From contig NZ_SMTF01000008.1 in the NCBI RefSeq assembly GCF_004357985.1, forward strand, positions 114,783 through 178,782: DNA of 64,000 nt, given 5' to 3'. The position numbers and the translations under genes were made by a program. The notes beneath the pieces were generated by a model. It was given only the letters and a program-made list of their open reading frames with translations, did no database searches and was not told the origin of the DNA. This document shows, piece by piece, positions 41,548-53,223 of this stretch. The DNA is from Luteimonas aestuarii. Its GTDB lineage: Bacteria; Pseudomonadota; Gammaproteobacteria; Xanthomonadales; Xanthomonadaceae. The stretch's first letter is position 1. Every line of letters begins with the position of its first letter.

Positions 41548-43017
41548 TCAGGGGGATAGCACATAGCTGCGCAATACCGCTTCAGCGTCCGTTGAATCAA
41601 AGTCCCGGTCCCAGCCGCCCATCAGCGCGAGATACAGCAGGGTTTCGAACTGTGGTTGGAAGCGGTTGGCCACTGCATCCGGGTCCGGCACCAGCCGGCC
41701 GTCCCCGATCAGTCCGAAATGGACCCGGTTGTTGTAGCTCAGGATCGACAGCCCCAACCCGATGGAACCGGTTTGCGGCACCCAGAACATCATTTCGTCG
41801 ACGCGTCGGCCGGCCAGGTAGAGCGGCTGTTGCGGCCCGGGCACATTGGTCGCCACGGCGGTCGCCTTGCGACTGAACAGTTCCAGCGCCATTTCCTGCA
41901 GCGGCTGCGGCGCCATGCCTAGCGCGGCCAACAAGCCATATGCGACAATGGCTTGTCGAGAATTCTTCAACTGCTTCATGCACTCTGCGACGTACTCTAC
42001 CCGCCGGATGGGGTTGTCCTCGCCCACCGGCAGGTCAAGGAACACCAACCCGAAGTGGTTGCCCAGCTTGCGGGCGTGCTCCAGCGGACGCAGGTTGACC
42101 GGCACGGTGGCGCGAAGCGAAAGCCCGTCCACCGGTTCGCCGCGCGATTGCAGGTACGCGCGCAGGGCGCCGGCGGCGACCGCCATCAGCACGTCATTGA
42201 CGGTACAGCCGCAGGCACGGCCGACGGCTTTCACCTCGTCCAGGCACAGCGGCTCGGCCCAGGCCACGCGCTTGCGGGTCCCCAGACGGCCACGGAGCAA
42301 CGTAGCGGGATCGTCCGGCAGGGCCAGCGCCTGCAGCAACTCCTTGCCGATCTCGCCGCCCTCCTTCGCCAGCACGGCCGCGAGCGACGGATCCTGCACC
42401 ATCTCCATGCCCTTGCCGAGCATCTTGCCGCCCAGTCGCGTGTAGCGCTGAACTGCACCGACGCGGCGCGCCACGCCGGCACCATCCTGCTTCAGCCATG
42501 CGTTGGCGAGATCTTCGTCACGACCTGCCTCCGGTGCGGTATCGGTCAACGACAGCAACACCTGCACCAGCGCGATTCCGTCCGCGTAGCAGTGGTGGAT
42601 TCGGGCGATCACCGCCGATCCGCCGCGGTACTGTTCGACCAGATGGAATTGCCAGAGCGGCCGCGCCTTGTCGAGCGGGGTCGATGCCAGGGTGCCCGCC
42701 AGCCGTTCGAGCGCGCGCTTGCCCGGGGAGCGCCCCGCCAGCGCCATCGACTGCACGTGCCAGTCGAGGTCGAAGGCGTCATCGTCCAGCCACAAGGCGC
42801 CGGCGCCGCTGTCGACCGCGCGCTGCCGAAACCGTGCGTAAGCGAGGAACCGGGAGCGGATGATGCGCTTCAGCTCGTCCAGCGACAGTGCCTCGGCGAA
42901 CATCAGCACGCCGGTGATCATCATCGGATTGGTGTCGCGCTCCATGCGCAGCCAGGCGGTATCGACCTTCGACATCGCCTCACGCTTCGGACTGCCGCGT
43001 TTGTCCTGCTTCGCCAT
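41548..43017 (-). CDS. WS/DGAT-type wax ester synthase/diacylglycerol acyltransferase
   Basis: 489 residues. The acyl-CoA-dependent catalytic motif HHxxxDG is present as HHCYADG near residue 137. The second conserved motif is seen around NDVLMAVAAGALRAYL, and the family's PLDKARPLW and NVPGPQQPLYLAG are also found. Such enzymes esterify acyl-CoA with fatty alcohol or diacylglycerol to make storage lipids. ATG 43017 is used, and ATG 42975 is a possible shorter start. It stands alone on this strand, 58 bp from phr upstream. Confidence 0.9.
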   Translation of the reverse strand: MAKQDKRGSPKREAMSKVDTAWLRMERDTNPMMITGVLMFAEALSLDELKRIIRSRFLAYARFRQRAVDSGAGALWLDDDAFDLDWHVQSMALAGRSPGKRALERLAGTLASTPLDKARPLWQFHLVEQYRGGSAVIARIHHCYADGIALVQVLLSLTDTAPEAGRDEDLANAWLKQDGAGVARRVGAVQRYTRLGGKMLGKGMEMVQDPSLAAVLAKEGGEIGKELLQALALPDDPATLLRGRLGTRKRVAWAEPLCLDEVKAVGRACGCTVNDVLMAVAAGALRAYLQSRGEPVDGLSLRATVPVNLRPLEHARKLGNHFGLVFLDLPVGEDNPIRRVEYVAECMKQLKNSRQAIVAYGLLAALGMAPQPLQEMALELFSRKATAVATNVPGPQQPLYLAGRRVDEMMFWVPQTGSIGLGLSILSYNNRVHFGLIGDGRLVPDPDAVANRFQPQFETLLYLALMGGWDRDFDSTDAEAVLRSYVLSP

Positions 43018-43075
43018 GCCCCCTCCGTCGCCGCGAGTGAATCACGGCCCCGGACGGAGCGTCAATTTGGCGGTG

Positions 43076-44491
43076 TCAGCGGATCGACTGGTAGGCCGCC
43101 AGTGCCGCCTCGCGACCTTCGGCCAGGTCTACGATGGGCCTGGAAGGGTAGTCAGGCGCGTGCCTGCGCAGCAGCGCGGGGTCGCTCCACGGTTCGTGCA
43201 TCGCCGACGGCGGCAGTCCGGCGAGTTCCGGCACCCATCGCGCGATGTAGCGACCATCCGGATCGAACTTGCGCGCCTGCGTCGCCGGGTTGAACACGCG
43301 GAAGTAAGGCGCGGCGTCGGCACCGGTGCCCGCCACCCATTGCCAGCCGAGTGTGTTGTTGGCGAGGTCGGCATCGACCAGCGTGTCCCAGAACCAGCGC
43401 GCACCTTCCAGCCAGTGCTGGCGCATGTGCTTGCACAGGTAGCTGGCCGCGATCATGCGCACGCGGTTGTGCATCCAGCCGGTGTGCCACAGCTCGCGCA
43501 GGCCGGCATCGACGATCGGCACGCCGGTCATCCCGCGCTGCCAGGCCTCGAGCATGCGGCCGTTGCGACGAGCCCACGGAAAACCATCGAATTTCGGGTT
43601 GAGATTGGTGTCGACCGTCTTCGGGAAATGGTGCAGCAGGTGGTGGGCGAATTCGCGCCAGCCCAACTCGCGCACGTACCCGTCGATATCGGTCGCAGTG
43701 CCCGCCGTGCGCTCCGCTTCCAGCGCAGCCACGATCCGCCACGGCGCGATCTCGCCGAAGTGCAGGTGCGGCGACAGCCGCGACGTACCGACGCGATCGG
43801 GTCGGTCGCGATCGGTGCGGTAGCCGCGCAGCGCGCCATCGATGAAGACTTCCAGCGCTTCACGCGCACCCGCCTCGCCCGGTGTCCAGGCTTCCCAGAA
43901 CCCGGAATCCCAGCGCGGCGACGGCGCCAGCGCCAGCGCGTCGAGTTCGACGCCTTCCATGCCGCCATCGACCACCGGCCAGTCCTTCGGCGCATCGTGC
44001 AGTGCATGCTCGCGCCAGTCCGCCAGCGCGCTGCGCCAGAATGGGGTGAACACGCGGTAGGGATCGCCCTGCCGGGTGGCGAGCTGCCAAGGCTCGAACA
44101 GCAATGCGCCATTGAAGCTTTCGACCTGCAGTCCTTGCCCGCGCAGCGCCTTCTTGACCTCGGCGTCGCGCCGTTCGGACGCAGGCTCGTAGCGGCGGTT
44201 CCAGTACACCGCCTCGGCCTCGAAGCCATCCACCAGCGTCTGCAGGATCGCCAGGCTGGGACCGCGGAAGATGCGCAGGCGGCTGCCGCGGCTGCGCAGG
44301 TCGGCGTCCAGCGCCTGCAGCGAACGATGCCGCCACGCGTCCGATGCGGCGCCCGGCCGCCATTCGCCCGCTTCCTTCGGCGCGTGGATGTATACGCACA
44401 CCGGCACCTGGCCGGCCGCCAGCGCCGCCTGCAACGCGGGGTTGTCGGCAAGCCTCAGGTCGCTGCGGAACCACACCAGTGCGTTGGCCAT
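43076..44491 (-). CDS. phr: Deoxyribodipyrimidine photolyase
   Basis: 471-residue flavoprotein that repairs cyclobutane pyrimidine dimers with blue light. The N-terminal photolyase alpha/beta domain starts MANALVWFRSDLRLADNPAL. The C-terminal FAD domain has LGWREFAHHLL, WQRGMTGVPIVDAGLRELWHTGWMHNR (split here by its typical residues) and the LGWQWVAGTGADAAPYFRVFNP region. ATG 44491. It is 33 bp after alr. Confidence 0.95.
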   Translation of the reverse strand: MANALVWFRSDLRLADNPALQAALAAGQVPVCVYIHAPKEAGEWRPGAASDAWRHRSLQALDADLRSRGSRLRIFRGPSLAILQTLVDGFEAEAVYWNRRYEPASERRDAEVKKALRGQGLQVESFNGALLFEPWQLATRQGDPYRVFTPFWRSALADWREHALHDAPKDWPVVDGGMEGVELDALALAPSPRWDSGFWEAWTPGEAGAREALEVFIDGALRGYRTDRDRPDRVGTSRLSPHLHFGEIAPWRIVAALEAERTAGTATDIDGYVRELGWREFAHHLLHHFPKTVDTNLNPKFDGFPWARRNGRMLEAWQRGMTGVPIVDAGLRELWHTGWMHNRVRMIAASYLCKHMRQHWLEGARWFWDTLVDADLANNTLGWQWVAGTGADAAPYFRVFNPATQARKFDPDGRYIARWVPELAGLPPSAMHEPWSDPALLRRHAPDYPSRPIVDLAEGREAALAAYQSIR

Positions 44492-44524
44492 GGCGCAGTA
44501 TCGCCTGCCAAGGTGGAAACTGCG

Positions 44525-45649
44525 TCAATCGCTGCGGTAGTCGCGGGGGATGCGTTCGTTAAGGCCCACCAGGATCTCGTAGGGGATCGTGCCGGCGGCC
44601 TCGGCGAGCGTTTCCACGCTGATCGACACGTCGCCCTGGTGCCCGACCAGCACCACCTCGTCCTCGTTCCACGCGCTGTCCTTGCCGATGTCGACCATGA
44701 ACTGGTCCATGCAGACGCGTCCGGCGATCGGATGGGCCTTGCCCCGGATCAGCACCTGCCCTCGCGACGACAGCGCACGCGGATAGCCATCGCCATAACC
44801 CACCGGCACCGTCACCACGCGGGTGTCTTGCGACGGCGCCCAGGTGGCGCCATAGCTGACCGGATTGCCCGCCTTGACCACCTTGAAGTACACCGCGTGC
44901 GAGACCAGCGACAGCGCCGGTTGCAGCGGGATCGTCCGGCGCGACGCGGCATCGGGCAGCACGCCGTACAGCGCGATGCCGGGACGGACCATGTCGAGGT
45001 GCGTGTCCGGGAAATGCAGCACGCCGCCGGAGTTGGCGAGGTGGCGCACGGGCATGGGCGCACCAATCCGCGTGAAGTGCCCGCAGGCTTCAAGGAAGCG
45101 CTCCAGCTGCAGCGCGGTCATCGGTGACGCGGGATCGTCGGCGCAGGCCAGGTGCGAGTACACGCCGGCCAGTCCGCACCAGCGCGAGGCGACCGCCGCT
45201 TCGATGAACGGCCCGCACGAGTAGCTGTGCACACCGATGCGCTCCATGCCGGTGTCGATCTTCAGGTGCACCTGCGCGCGCTTGCCGGCGGCTTCGGCCG
45301 CGGCCTCCACCTGGCGCAGCTTGTCCAGCGACGACACGGTGATCTCCAGGTCGTGCGCGAGGAACTGCGACACCTGGTGGCCGAAGATGCCACCCATCAC
45401 CAGGATCGGCAGGGTGATGCCCGCCTGCCGCAGCGCGATGCCCTCTTCCACGAAGGCCACGCCGAAACGCTCCGCGCCCTGCGCCTGCAGGTGCCGCGCC
45501 ACCGCTACCAGCCCGTGACCGTAGGCATTGGCCTTGACGATGGCCATGACCGGCACGCCGACGTGGGCGCGGATCGCGCACAGGTTGCCGGCGATGCGGT
45601 CGAGGTCGACCACGATGCGGCTGGGACGCTGCGCGACCGGGAGGTTCAT
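44525..45649 (-). CDS. alr: Alanine racemase
   Basis: 374-residue PLP enzyme that makes D-alanine for peptidoglycan. The Schiff-base Lys is in AIVKANAYGHGLVAVA near residue 35. The second catalytic base, Tyr, is in KAGNPVSYGATW. The C-terminal beta domain ends with VCMDQFMVDIG and the family's DEVVLVGHQG. ATG 45649, 10 bp downstream of dnaB, so cotranscription with dnaB is likely. Confidence 0.96.
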   Translation of the reverse strand: MNLPVAQRPSRIVVDLDRIAGNLCAIRAHVGVPVMAIVKANAYGHGLVAVARHLQAQGAERFGVAFVEEGIALRQAGITLPILVMGGIFGHQVSQFLAHDLEITVSSLDKLRQVEAAAEAAGKRAQVHLKIDTGMERIGVHSYSCGPFIEAAVASRWCGLAGVYSHLACADDPASPMTALQLERFLEACGHFTRIGAPMPVRHLANSGGVLHFPDTHLDMVRPGIALYGVLPDAASRRTIPLQPALSLVSHAVYFKVVKAGNPVSYGATWAPSQDTRVVTVPVGYGDGYPRALSSRGQVLIRGKAHPIAGRVCMDQFMVDIGKDSAWNEDEVVLVGHQGDVSISVETLAEAAGTIPYEILVGLNERIPRDYRSD

Positions 45650-45659
45650 CCGGAGGATG

Positions 45660-47063
45660 CTATTCGAAGCTGCCGATCGAGTCGTGCGCCAGGTTGTCGA
45701 AGCGCGTGTACTCGCCGAAGAACTTCAGCTTGAACGCACCGGTCGGGCCGCTACGCTGCTTGCCGATGATGATCTCGGCCAGTCCCTTGTCCGGCGACGC
45801 ATCCTTGTTGTAGTACTCGTCGCGGTAGATGAAGCAGATCATGTCGGCGTCCTGCTCGATGGCGCCCGACTCGCGCAGGTCGGCCATCACCGGGCGCTTG
45901 TCGGTGCGGGTTTCCAGCGAGCGGTTGAGCTGCGACAGCGCGATCACCGGCACCTTGAGTTCCTTGGCCAGCGCCTTGAGCGAGCGCGAGATTTCGGAGA
46001 TCTCGGTGGCGCGGTTCTCGCTGTTGCCGGGCACGGCCATCAGCTGCAGGTAGTCGATGACGATCAGGCCGAGGTCGTGCTCGCGCTTGAGCCGTCGTGC
46101 CTTGGCGCGCAGGACTTCCGGCGAGAGCGCCGGCGTGTCGTCGATGAAGATCTTCGAGCCCTTGATCAGCGAGATGGCGCTGCTGACGCGGCTCCAGTCC
46201 TCGTCCTCGAGCTGGCCGGTCCGCAGGCGCGTGGCATTCACGCGGCCGACCGAGGAGATCAGCCGCAGCGCCAGCTGGTCGCTCGACATTTCCATCGAGA
46301 ACACCGCGACCGACTTCTTGTTGTTCGGGTTGATGGCGGCGTACTCGGCGATGTTCAGCGCGAGCGTGGTCTTGCCCATGGCCGGTCGCGCGGCGAGGAT
46401 GATCAGGTCGGTCGGCTGCAGCCCTGCCGTCATCTGGTCGAACTCGTCATAGCCGGTCGACAGCCCGGTGACGCCGCCGCCGGCGTCGTAGCGCTTCTGC
46501 AGCAGGTCGAATGCGGTCTGCATCGCCTGACGGATCGGCGTGAAGTCCTGCTTGCCGTGCGCGCCCGCCTCGGCGATCCGGAACACCTGCTGCTCGGCCT
46601 TGGCGAGGATCTCGCCGCTCTCGCGGCCGTCGGGCTGGAAGCCATCGTTGACGATCTCGGTGCCCACTTCGATCAACTGCCGCAGCACCGCCTTGTCGCG
46701 CACGATGTCGGCATAGGCCTTGATGTTCGCCGCCGACGGCGTGGTGCTGGCCAGCTCGACCAGGTAGGCGCCACCGGCGACCTGTTCCGAGAGGCCCTTG
46801 GAATCGAACCACTCGCCCAGCGTCACCGCGTCGTAGGGGCGGCTCTTTTCGGCAAGCTCGGAGATCGCCTGCCAGATCAGCTGGTGGTCGCGCCGATAGA
46901 AGTCGTCCTTGACCAGCAGGTCGGCGACGCGGTCGTAGGCCTCGGGCGCGAGCATGAGGCCGCCGAGGACCGCCTGTTCGGCCTCGATCGACTGTGGCGG
47001 CACGCGGAGCTGCTCGATACGACTGTCGGACCGGTCCTGCCGGAACTCCGGGCGCGCTGACAT
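45660..47063 (-). CDS. dnaB: Replicative DNA helicase DnaB
   Basis: Hexameric 5'-3' helicase of the replication fork. The N-terminal domain contains LRVPPQSIEAEQAVLGGLML. The RecA-like C-terminal domain has Walker A AARPAMGKTTLALN, Walker B LIVIDYLQLM and the arginine-finger region ALSQLNRSLE. ATG 47063 gives 467 residues, close to the 471 of Escherichia coli, and the MSAR start I recall for xanthomonads; GGGAG lies 11 nt upstream. ATG 47129 is an alternative that adds 22 residues. Located after the ribosomal rpsF-rpsR-rplI genes, a common order. Confidence 0.96.
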   Translation of the reverse strand: MSARPEFRQDRSDSRIEQLRVPPQSIEAEQAVLGGLMLAPEAYDRVADLLVKDDFYRRDHQLIWQAISELAEKSRPYDAVTLGEWFDSKGLSEQVAGGAYLVELASTTPSAANIKAYADIVRDKAVLRQLIEVGTEIVNDGFQPDGRESGEILAKAEQQVFRIAEAGAHGKQDFTPIRQAMQTAFDLLQKRYDAGGGVTGLSTGYDEFDQMTAGLQPTDLIILAARPAMGKTTLALNIAEYAAINPNNKKSVAVFSMEMSSDQLALRLISSVGRVNATRLRTGQLEDEDWSRVSSAISLIKGSKIFIDDTPALSPEVLRAKARRLKREHDLGLIVIDYLQLMAVPGNSENRATEISEISRSLKALAKELKVPVIALSQLNRSLETRTDKRPVMADLRESGAIEQDADMICFIYRDEYYNKDASPDKGLAEIIIGKQRSGPTGAFKLKFFGEYTRFDNLAHDSIGSFE

Positions 47064-47268
47064 CTGAAAAGTGACTCCCGTGTCGGGACCGTCTTCGCGG
47101 TCCCGTGGTGCGATGGACTGGACTGCCATCGTAACCACCCCGGCCGTAAAGCGTTGCAGATAACGCTGTGGATAACCGGTGGGCATCGCAGATCCTGCGA
47201 CGATCGCGCGCCGCAACGGAAGCGGGCGCCCGAAGGCGCCCGTCCGGTTCACGCGATGGCGGCCTGGA

Positions 47269-47721
47269 TCAGGCCGCTTCCGGCTCCACCACCACCTTGA
47301 CGGTGGTTTCGGCGTCGGCGTGCAGGTGCACCACGATGTCGTATTCGCCGATGTTGCGCAGCGGGCCTTCGCCCATCACCACTTCCGACTTCTCGACCGG
47401 GGCGACGGCCTTGGTCAGGGCTTCGGCGATGTCGCGCGGGCCGACCGAGCCGTACAGCTTGCCTTCCGCCGAAGCGTTGGCGTAGATGGTCACGCTGGCG
47501 CCCTCCAGCTTGGCCAGGCGCGACTGCGCCTCGTCCGAGATGGCCTTGGCCTTGGCTTCGTAATCGGCGCGCTTGGCTTCGAACTCGGCCAAGTTGGCGG
47601 CGGTGGCCGGTACGGCCTTGCCCTGCGGGACGAGGAAGTTGCGGCCGTAACCGGGCTTGACCTTGACCTTGTCGCCGAGGTTGCCGAGGTTGGTGACGCG
47701 TTGCAGGAGGATCAGTTCCAT
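47269..47721 (-). CDS. rplI: 50S ribosomal protein L9
   Basis: 150 residues. The N-terminal globular domain, [30 protein letters not shown], is followed by the long connecting helix ([20 protein letters not shown]) and the C-terminal domain with [16 protein letters not shown]. Binds 23S rRNA at the base of the L1 stalk. ATG 47721. Confidence 0.98.
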   Translation of the reverse strand: MELILLQRVTNLGNLGDKVKVKPGYGRNFLVPQGKAVPATAANLAEFEAKRADYEAKAKAISDEAQSRLAKLEGASVTIYANASAEGKLYGSVGPRDIAEALTKAVAPVEKSEVVMGEGPLRNIGEYDIVVHLHADAETTVKVVVEPEAA

Positions 47722-47873
47722 GGGGTGTCTCCGGATTCGTTAGCGGCGCATCGGCGCCGCAACGGTGGCTGTCCGAATCGGACGGGTGTAATGGGGAACG
47801 AATGAAGAGGAACGAGAGGAAGGCTTTCCTTGTCGTTTCTCGTTCCTCCAGGCGCCACAGGCGCCACTCGTTC

Positions 47874-48104
47874 CTAGACGTTGTGGTTGTCGGTATACGG
47901 GATCAGCGCGAGGTAACGGGCGCGCTTGACCGCGGTCGCCAGCTGGCGCTGGTAGCGCGACTTGGTGCCGGTGATGCGGCTCGGCACGATCTTGCCGTTC
48001 TCGGTGAGGTTCTGGCGCAGGGTGTTGAGATCCTTGTAGTCGATCTCCTTGACACCCTCGGCCGTGAACTTGCAGAACTTGCGGCGGCGGAAGAACTTGG
48101 ACAT
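47874..48104 (-). CDS. rpsR: 30S ribosomal protein S18
   Basis: 76 residues, the usual length. [25 protein letters not shown] and [20 protein letters not shown] are diagnostic. It forms a heterodimer with S6, encoded 11 bp upstream. ATG 48104. Confidence 0.98.
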   Translation of the reverse strand: MSKFFRRRKFCKFTAEGVKEIDYKDLNTLRQNLTENGKIVPSRITGTKSRYQRQLATAVKRARYLALIPYTDNHNV

Positions 48105-48115
48105 GGGTGTGCTCC

Positions 48116-48562
48116 TCAGGCGGCTTCGGCGGTGTCGGCCTTGTCGCCGTCACTGCTGCTGTCGTTGTCGTTGTCGGTGGACGGCGACTCGTCGTCGTCG
48201 CGACGGCGACGCTCGCCGCGCTCGGGCTTGTCGCCCTTCTCGTCCTTGTTCTTCATGATCAGCGACTGCTCGGTCTCCGGGCCATCGCGACGGATGACCA
48301 GGTGACGCAGCACCGCGTCGTTGAAGCGGAAGCCTTCGACCAGTTCGTCGAGCACGGACTGGCCGGCCTCGACGTTGAACAACACGTAGTGGGCCTTGAC
48401 CAGGTTGTCGATCGGATAGGCCAGCTGGCGGCGGCCCCAGTCCTCGAGGCGATGGATCTTGCCTTCGCCGCCCTCGATCAGCGCCTTGTAGCGCTCGATC
48501 ATCGCGGGCACCTGCTCGCTCTGGTCCGGATGGACCAGGAACACGATTTCGTAATGACGCAT
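48116..48562 (-). CDS. rpsF: 30S ribosomal protein S6
   Basis: 148 residues. The S6 fold spans residues 1-95 ([46 protein letters not shown]). The C-terminal extension is long, Arg-rich and then Asp/Ser/Glu-rich ([14 protein letters not shown]...). In Escherichia coli the S6 tail is modified by glutamate ligase RimK, and this tail ends in alanine. The frame is open far upstream, but ATG 48562 with AAGGAAA matches the family start. Confidence 0.98.
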   Translation of the reverse strand: MRHYEIVFLVHPDQSEQVPAMIERYKALIEGGEGKIHRLEDWGRRQLAYPIDNLVKAHYVLFNVEAGQSVLDELVEGFRFNDAVLRHLVIRRDGPETEQSLIMKNKDEKGDKPERGERRRRDDDESPSTDNDNDSSSDGDKADTAEAA

Positions 48563-48783
48563 TGTGGTTTCCTTTCGGGTATTCGGCCGCCGCGACGGGC
48601 GGGCCGGACAGCTCCCCGCTGCCCGGAGTGGACGCGGTGGAGCAAGGGCTCCCGACGGCCTGGCCGCAGGGAGCCGCGCATTATGGAGGATCAAGGACTT
48701 GGCTGCAAATGGGACCCGGGACTTCCCTCTCCCCTCGAGCCGGCGTCGTACCGGGCGCCGGGCAAGGGCGACGCCCCGAATAC

Positions 48784-48811
48784 CGGTCCCGGTGCAAGCC
48801 GGGACCCATGG
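48784..48811. repeat. REP-like unit (GGTCCCGG-type)
   Basis: A palindrome CGGTCCCGGTGCAAGCCGGG followed by ACCCATGG, related to the units at 25300-25394 and 51629-51659. Confidence 0.65.
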
Positions 48812-48924
48812 ACTTCGGCGGCCCGCGCGTTGCAGCGTGGCGGGTATGGCTGCCGGACTTTGCCAGGTCGCGTTGGGGAAAAAGGTTCCTCTCCCGACCG
48901 AGGGAAAGGCTCCGACGCAGGGCC

Positions 48925-48991
48925 CGCAGGTCCGATGCCACCGCAAGTCGCGGCCCGATATCCGCTTGGTTGCGGTGGCATCGGACCTGCG
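48925..48991. repeat. Long perfect hairpin A with 23-nt loop
   Basis: Two perfectly complementary 22-bp arms (48925-48946 and 48970-48991) enclose a 23-nt loop (48947-48969) that begins GTCGCGGCCCGATATC and ends GCTTGG. The same loop, in inverted orientation, is found in hairpin B at 49099-49121, whose stem sequence is different. Confidence 0.9.
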
Positions 48992-49075
48992 CCGGATAGA
49001 CCGTCGCCCGTTCAGAAAAGCAGAAGCGACGCTGTCTTTGCCCCGGCTTTCCGTTCCGTTCGCCGGATGTGTGGA

Positions 49076-49144
49076 GGCGCCTGCCGGGGCCGCGCCGACC
49101 AAGCGGATATCGGGCCGCGACTCGGCGTGGCCCCGGCAGGCGCC
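49076..49144. repeat. Long hairpin B sharing the loop of hairpin A
   Basis: Arms of 23 bp (49076-49098 and 49122-49144) pair with a single mismatch and enclose 49099-49121, the reverse complement of the loop of hairpin A. The stems of A and B have no obvious sequence similarity. Confidence 0.9.
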
Positions 49145-49180
49145 CCCGGCGTCCCCGCACTTGGGTGAAGAGCCAAAAGA

Positions 49181-49209
49181 CGCTGGGTCCCGGCTTGCGC
49201 CGGGATGAC
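49181..49209. repeat. REP-like unit (reverse orientation)
   Basis: GGGTCCCGGCTTGCGCCGGGATGAC, abbreviated to its core CCCGGCTTGCGCCGGG; it is the reverse of the unit at 25300-25330. Confidence 0.7.
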
Positions 49210-49270
49210 TGGATTTCGGGATGGTGGGGGACTGCCGGGAAAGCCGGGGTTCGGAGCGCCGGGCCCCGCC

Positions 49271-51028
<1,758 letters not shown>

Positions 51029-51170
51029 CGCGGGCGCTCAGATGGGATGGCCGGAGTCTACCGTTTCAGTGCTGAGGAGACCCGGCGCGAGGCGCCGGGC
51101 AGCAATCGGACTACGCTCGCCACCCCCGCGCAGGCAGGGCCCATGGGCGTGTCGACGTCGAACAGCGACG

Positions 51171-51203
51171 TCCTGGATCCCCGCCTGCGCGGTGGGGATG
51201 ACG
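51171..51203. repeat. REP-like unit (GGATCCCCGC type, reverse orientation)
   Basis: TCCTGGATCCCCGCCTGCGC continues with GGTGGGGATGACG. It sits in the 215-bp spacer between DUF885 and the Fe-S carrier gene. Confidence 0.65.
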
Positions 51204-51243
51204 ACCCACCGTCGGGGTGCCTCGCGACGCGCTCGCGGAATCG

Positions 51244-51585
51244 TCAGGCGGCCTTGTCGGCGTCGGTGGTGAAGCTCTCGCCACAGCCGCATTCGGCGGC
51301 GGCATTGGGGTTGGCGAACACGAACTCCTGGTTCAACCCCTTGCGCGTGAAGTCGATGGTGGTGCCATCGACCATCGGCTGGCTGGTGGCGTCGACGTAG
51401 ATGCGCACGCCGTCCTGCTCGCTGACCGTATCGCCAGCCTGCTCTGCCTGCGCCAGTTCCACCTCGTAGCCCCAGCCGGAGCAGCCGGTGCGCTTGACCC
51501 CGAAGCGCAGGCCGAGCGCGTCGGGGTTGGCCGCGAGGAACTGGCGGATGCGGTCGAAGGCGGCGGGAGTCAGGTGAATGGCCAT
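51244..51585 (-). CDS. A-type iron-sulfur cluster carrier (IscA/ErpA/HesB family)
   Basis: 113 residues. The three cluster-binding cysteines are Cys35 (RTGCSGWGYEV), Cys99 and Cys101 (AECGCGESFTTD), the same numbering as Escherichia coli IscA. The body contains PMVDGTTIDFTRKGLNQEFVF. It delivers Fe-S clusters to apo-enzymes. It stands outside any isc operon here, so erpA or an IscA paralogue is equally possible; I leave the symbol empty. ATG 51585. Confidence 0.92.
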   Translation of the reverse strand: MAIHLTPAAFDRIRQFLAANPDALGLRFGVKRTGCSGWGYEVELAQAEQAGDTVSEQDGVRIYVDATSQPMVDGTTIDFTRKGLNQEFVFANPNAAAECGCGESFTTDADKAA

Positions 51586-51628
51586 GGTGCAATTCTAACG
51601 CCGGAGGGCTGAAGATCATTGAAAGTAT

Positions 51629-51713
51629 CGTCATCCCCGCGACGACGGGGATCCATGGGCCTGGCCTTCGTGACCTCGAACGCCCACGGGTGCCCACCTT
51701 CGCGGGCATGACG
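51629..51713. repeat. Inverted pair of REP-like units upstream of asnS
   Basis: CGTCATCCCCGCGACGACGGGG (51629-51650, first 20 bases shown as CGTCATCCCCGCGACGACGG) faces a reverse copy at 51683-51713 ending GCGGGCATGACG. Together they form a BIME-like pair in the 237-bp divergent region. Confidence 0.7.
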
Positions 51714-51822
51714 ATCGACAGGACGTCGGCGAGCGATGAGCGGCCCGGTTGCCAGCGGTCGCCCGCGAGGGCACGGTAAACTGTTCATCCGATATCGATC
51801 CTCCTCCTCAGAGATTCAAGGC

Positions 51823-53223
51823 ATGACGGTTTCCAGCGTCGAACACGCGCTCGCGGGCAAGCTGCCCGCCGGCGGCGAAGTCACGGTCCGCGGCTGGGTG
51901 CGCACCCGGCGCGATTCCAAGGCGGGCCTGAGCTTCGTCAACGTCAGCGACGGCTCGTGCTTCGCGCCGATCCAGGTGGTGGCGCCGGCGACGCTGGACA
52001 ACTATGAATCCGAGGTCAAGCGGCTGACCGCCGGCTGCGCGGTCATCGCCACCGGCACGCTGGTGGCGTCGCAGGGCCAGGGCCAGAGTTTCGAGATCCA
52101 GGCATCGGCCATCGAAGTCGTCGGCTGGGTGGACGATCCTGAAACGTACCCGATCCAGCCCAAGGCGCACTCGCTGGAGTTCCTGCGCGAAGTCGCCCAC
52201 CTGCGTCCGCGCACCAACCTGTTCGGCGCCGTCACGCGCATCCGCCACTGCCTGGCGCAGGCCGCGCACCGCTACTTCCACGAGAACGGCTACTACTGGA
52301 TCAACACGCCGGTCATCACCACCTCCGATGCCGAAGGCGCCGGGCAGATGTTCCGGGTGTCCACGCTGGACCTGGCCAACCTGCCGCGCGACGGCAAGGG
52401 CAACGTCGACTTCTCCCGCGACTTCTTCGGCAAGGAAGTGTTCCTGTCGGTGTCGGGCCAGCTCAACGTCGAGGCGTTCTGCCTGTCGATGGGCAAGGTC
52501 TACACCTTCGGTCCGACCTTCCGCGCCGAGAACAGCCACACCACGCGCCACCTGGCCGAGTTCTGGATGATCGAGCCGGAGATCGCCTTCGCGGACCTGG
52601 CCGAGGACGCGCGCGTGGCCGAGGAGTTCCTGAAGTACCTGTTCCGCGCGGTGCTGGACGAACGTGGCGACGACATGGCCTTCATCGCCGAGCGCGTGCA
52701 GAAGGATGCGATCACGCGACTGGAGGGTTTCATCAACGCGCCCTTCGAGCGGATCGAATACACCGATGCGGTCAAACTGCTGCAGCAGTCCGGCCAGAAG
52801 TTCGATTTCCCGGTCGAATGGGGCCTGGACCTGCAGACCGAGCACGAGCGCTGGCTGACCGAGCAGCATGTCGGCCGCCCAGTGGTGGTGACCAATTACC
52901 CCGAACACATCAAGGCGTTCTACATGCGCCTCAATGACGACGGCAAGACGGTCGCCGCGATGGACGTGCTGGCGCCGGGCATCGGCGAGATCATCGGCGG
53001 CTCGCAGCGCGAGGAACGGCTCGACGTGCTGGACGCGCGCATGGCGCAGTTCGGGCTCGATGCCGAACACTATGGCTGGTACCGCGACTTCCGCCGCTAC
53101 GGCACGGTGCCGCACGCCGGCTTCGGCCTCGGTTTCGAACGCCTGATCGTGTACGTCTGCGGCCTGTCCAACATCCGCGATGCCATCCCCTACCCGCGTG
53201 CGCCCGGTACGGCGGAGTACTGA
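51823..53223 (+). CDS. asnS: Asparaginyl-tRNA synthetase
   Basis: 466 residues, identical in length to the Escherichia coli enzyme. N-terminal OB-fold ([20 protein letters not shown]), class II motif 2 in [20 protein letters not shown], and motif 3 [15 protein letters not shown]. The ATG at 51823 ([12 protein letters not shown]) with AAGG just before it is preferred over the longer frame. The stop overlaps the next start as TGATG. Confidence 0.98.
   Translation: MTVSSVEHALAGKLPAGGEVTVRGWVRTRRDSKAGLSFVNVSDGSCFAPIQVVAPATLDNYESEVKRLTAGCAVIATGTLVASQGQGQSFEIQASAIEVVGWVDDPETYPIQPKAHSLEFLREVAHLRPRTNLFGAVTRIRHCLAQAAHRYFHENGYYWINTPVITTSDAEGAGQMFRVSTLDLANLPRDGKGNVDFSRDFFGKEVFLSVSGQLNVEAFCLSMGKVYTFGPTFRAENSHTTRHLAEFWMIEPEIAFADLAEDARVAEEFLKYLFRAVLDERGDDMAFIAERVQKDAITRLEGFINAPFERIEYTDAVKLLQQSGQKFDFPVEWGLDLQTEHERWLTEQHVGRPVVVTNYPEHIKAFYMRLNDDGKTVAAMDVLAPGIGEIIGGSQREERLDVLDARMAQFGLDAEHYGWYRDFRRYGTVPHAGFGLGFERLIVYVCGLSNIRDAIPYPRAPGTAEY

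Larger units (their letters stand above)
48563..49270. other. 708-bp intergenic region with structured repeats
   Basis: No credible gene. Open frames here translate to Arg/Gly/Pro-rich strings shared between strands. The region contains two large hairpins with a shared loop, two REP-like units, and short palindromic runs. It separates the divergent DUF885 gene (ending at 49271) and rpsF. Confidence 0.75.

Noticed and set aside
48563..49102. N-terminal extension of rpsF by about 180 codons
   Set aside because: The extension is translated from hairpins and REP units; the family start and a good ribosome site lie at 48562.
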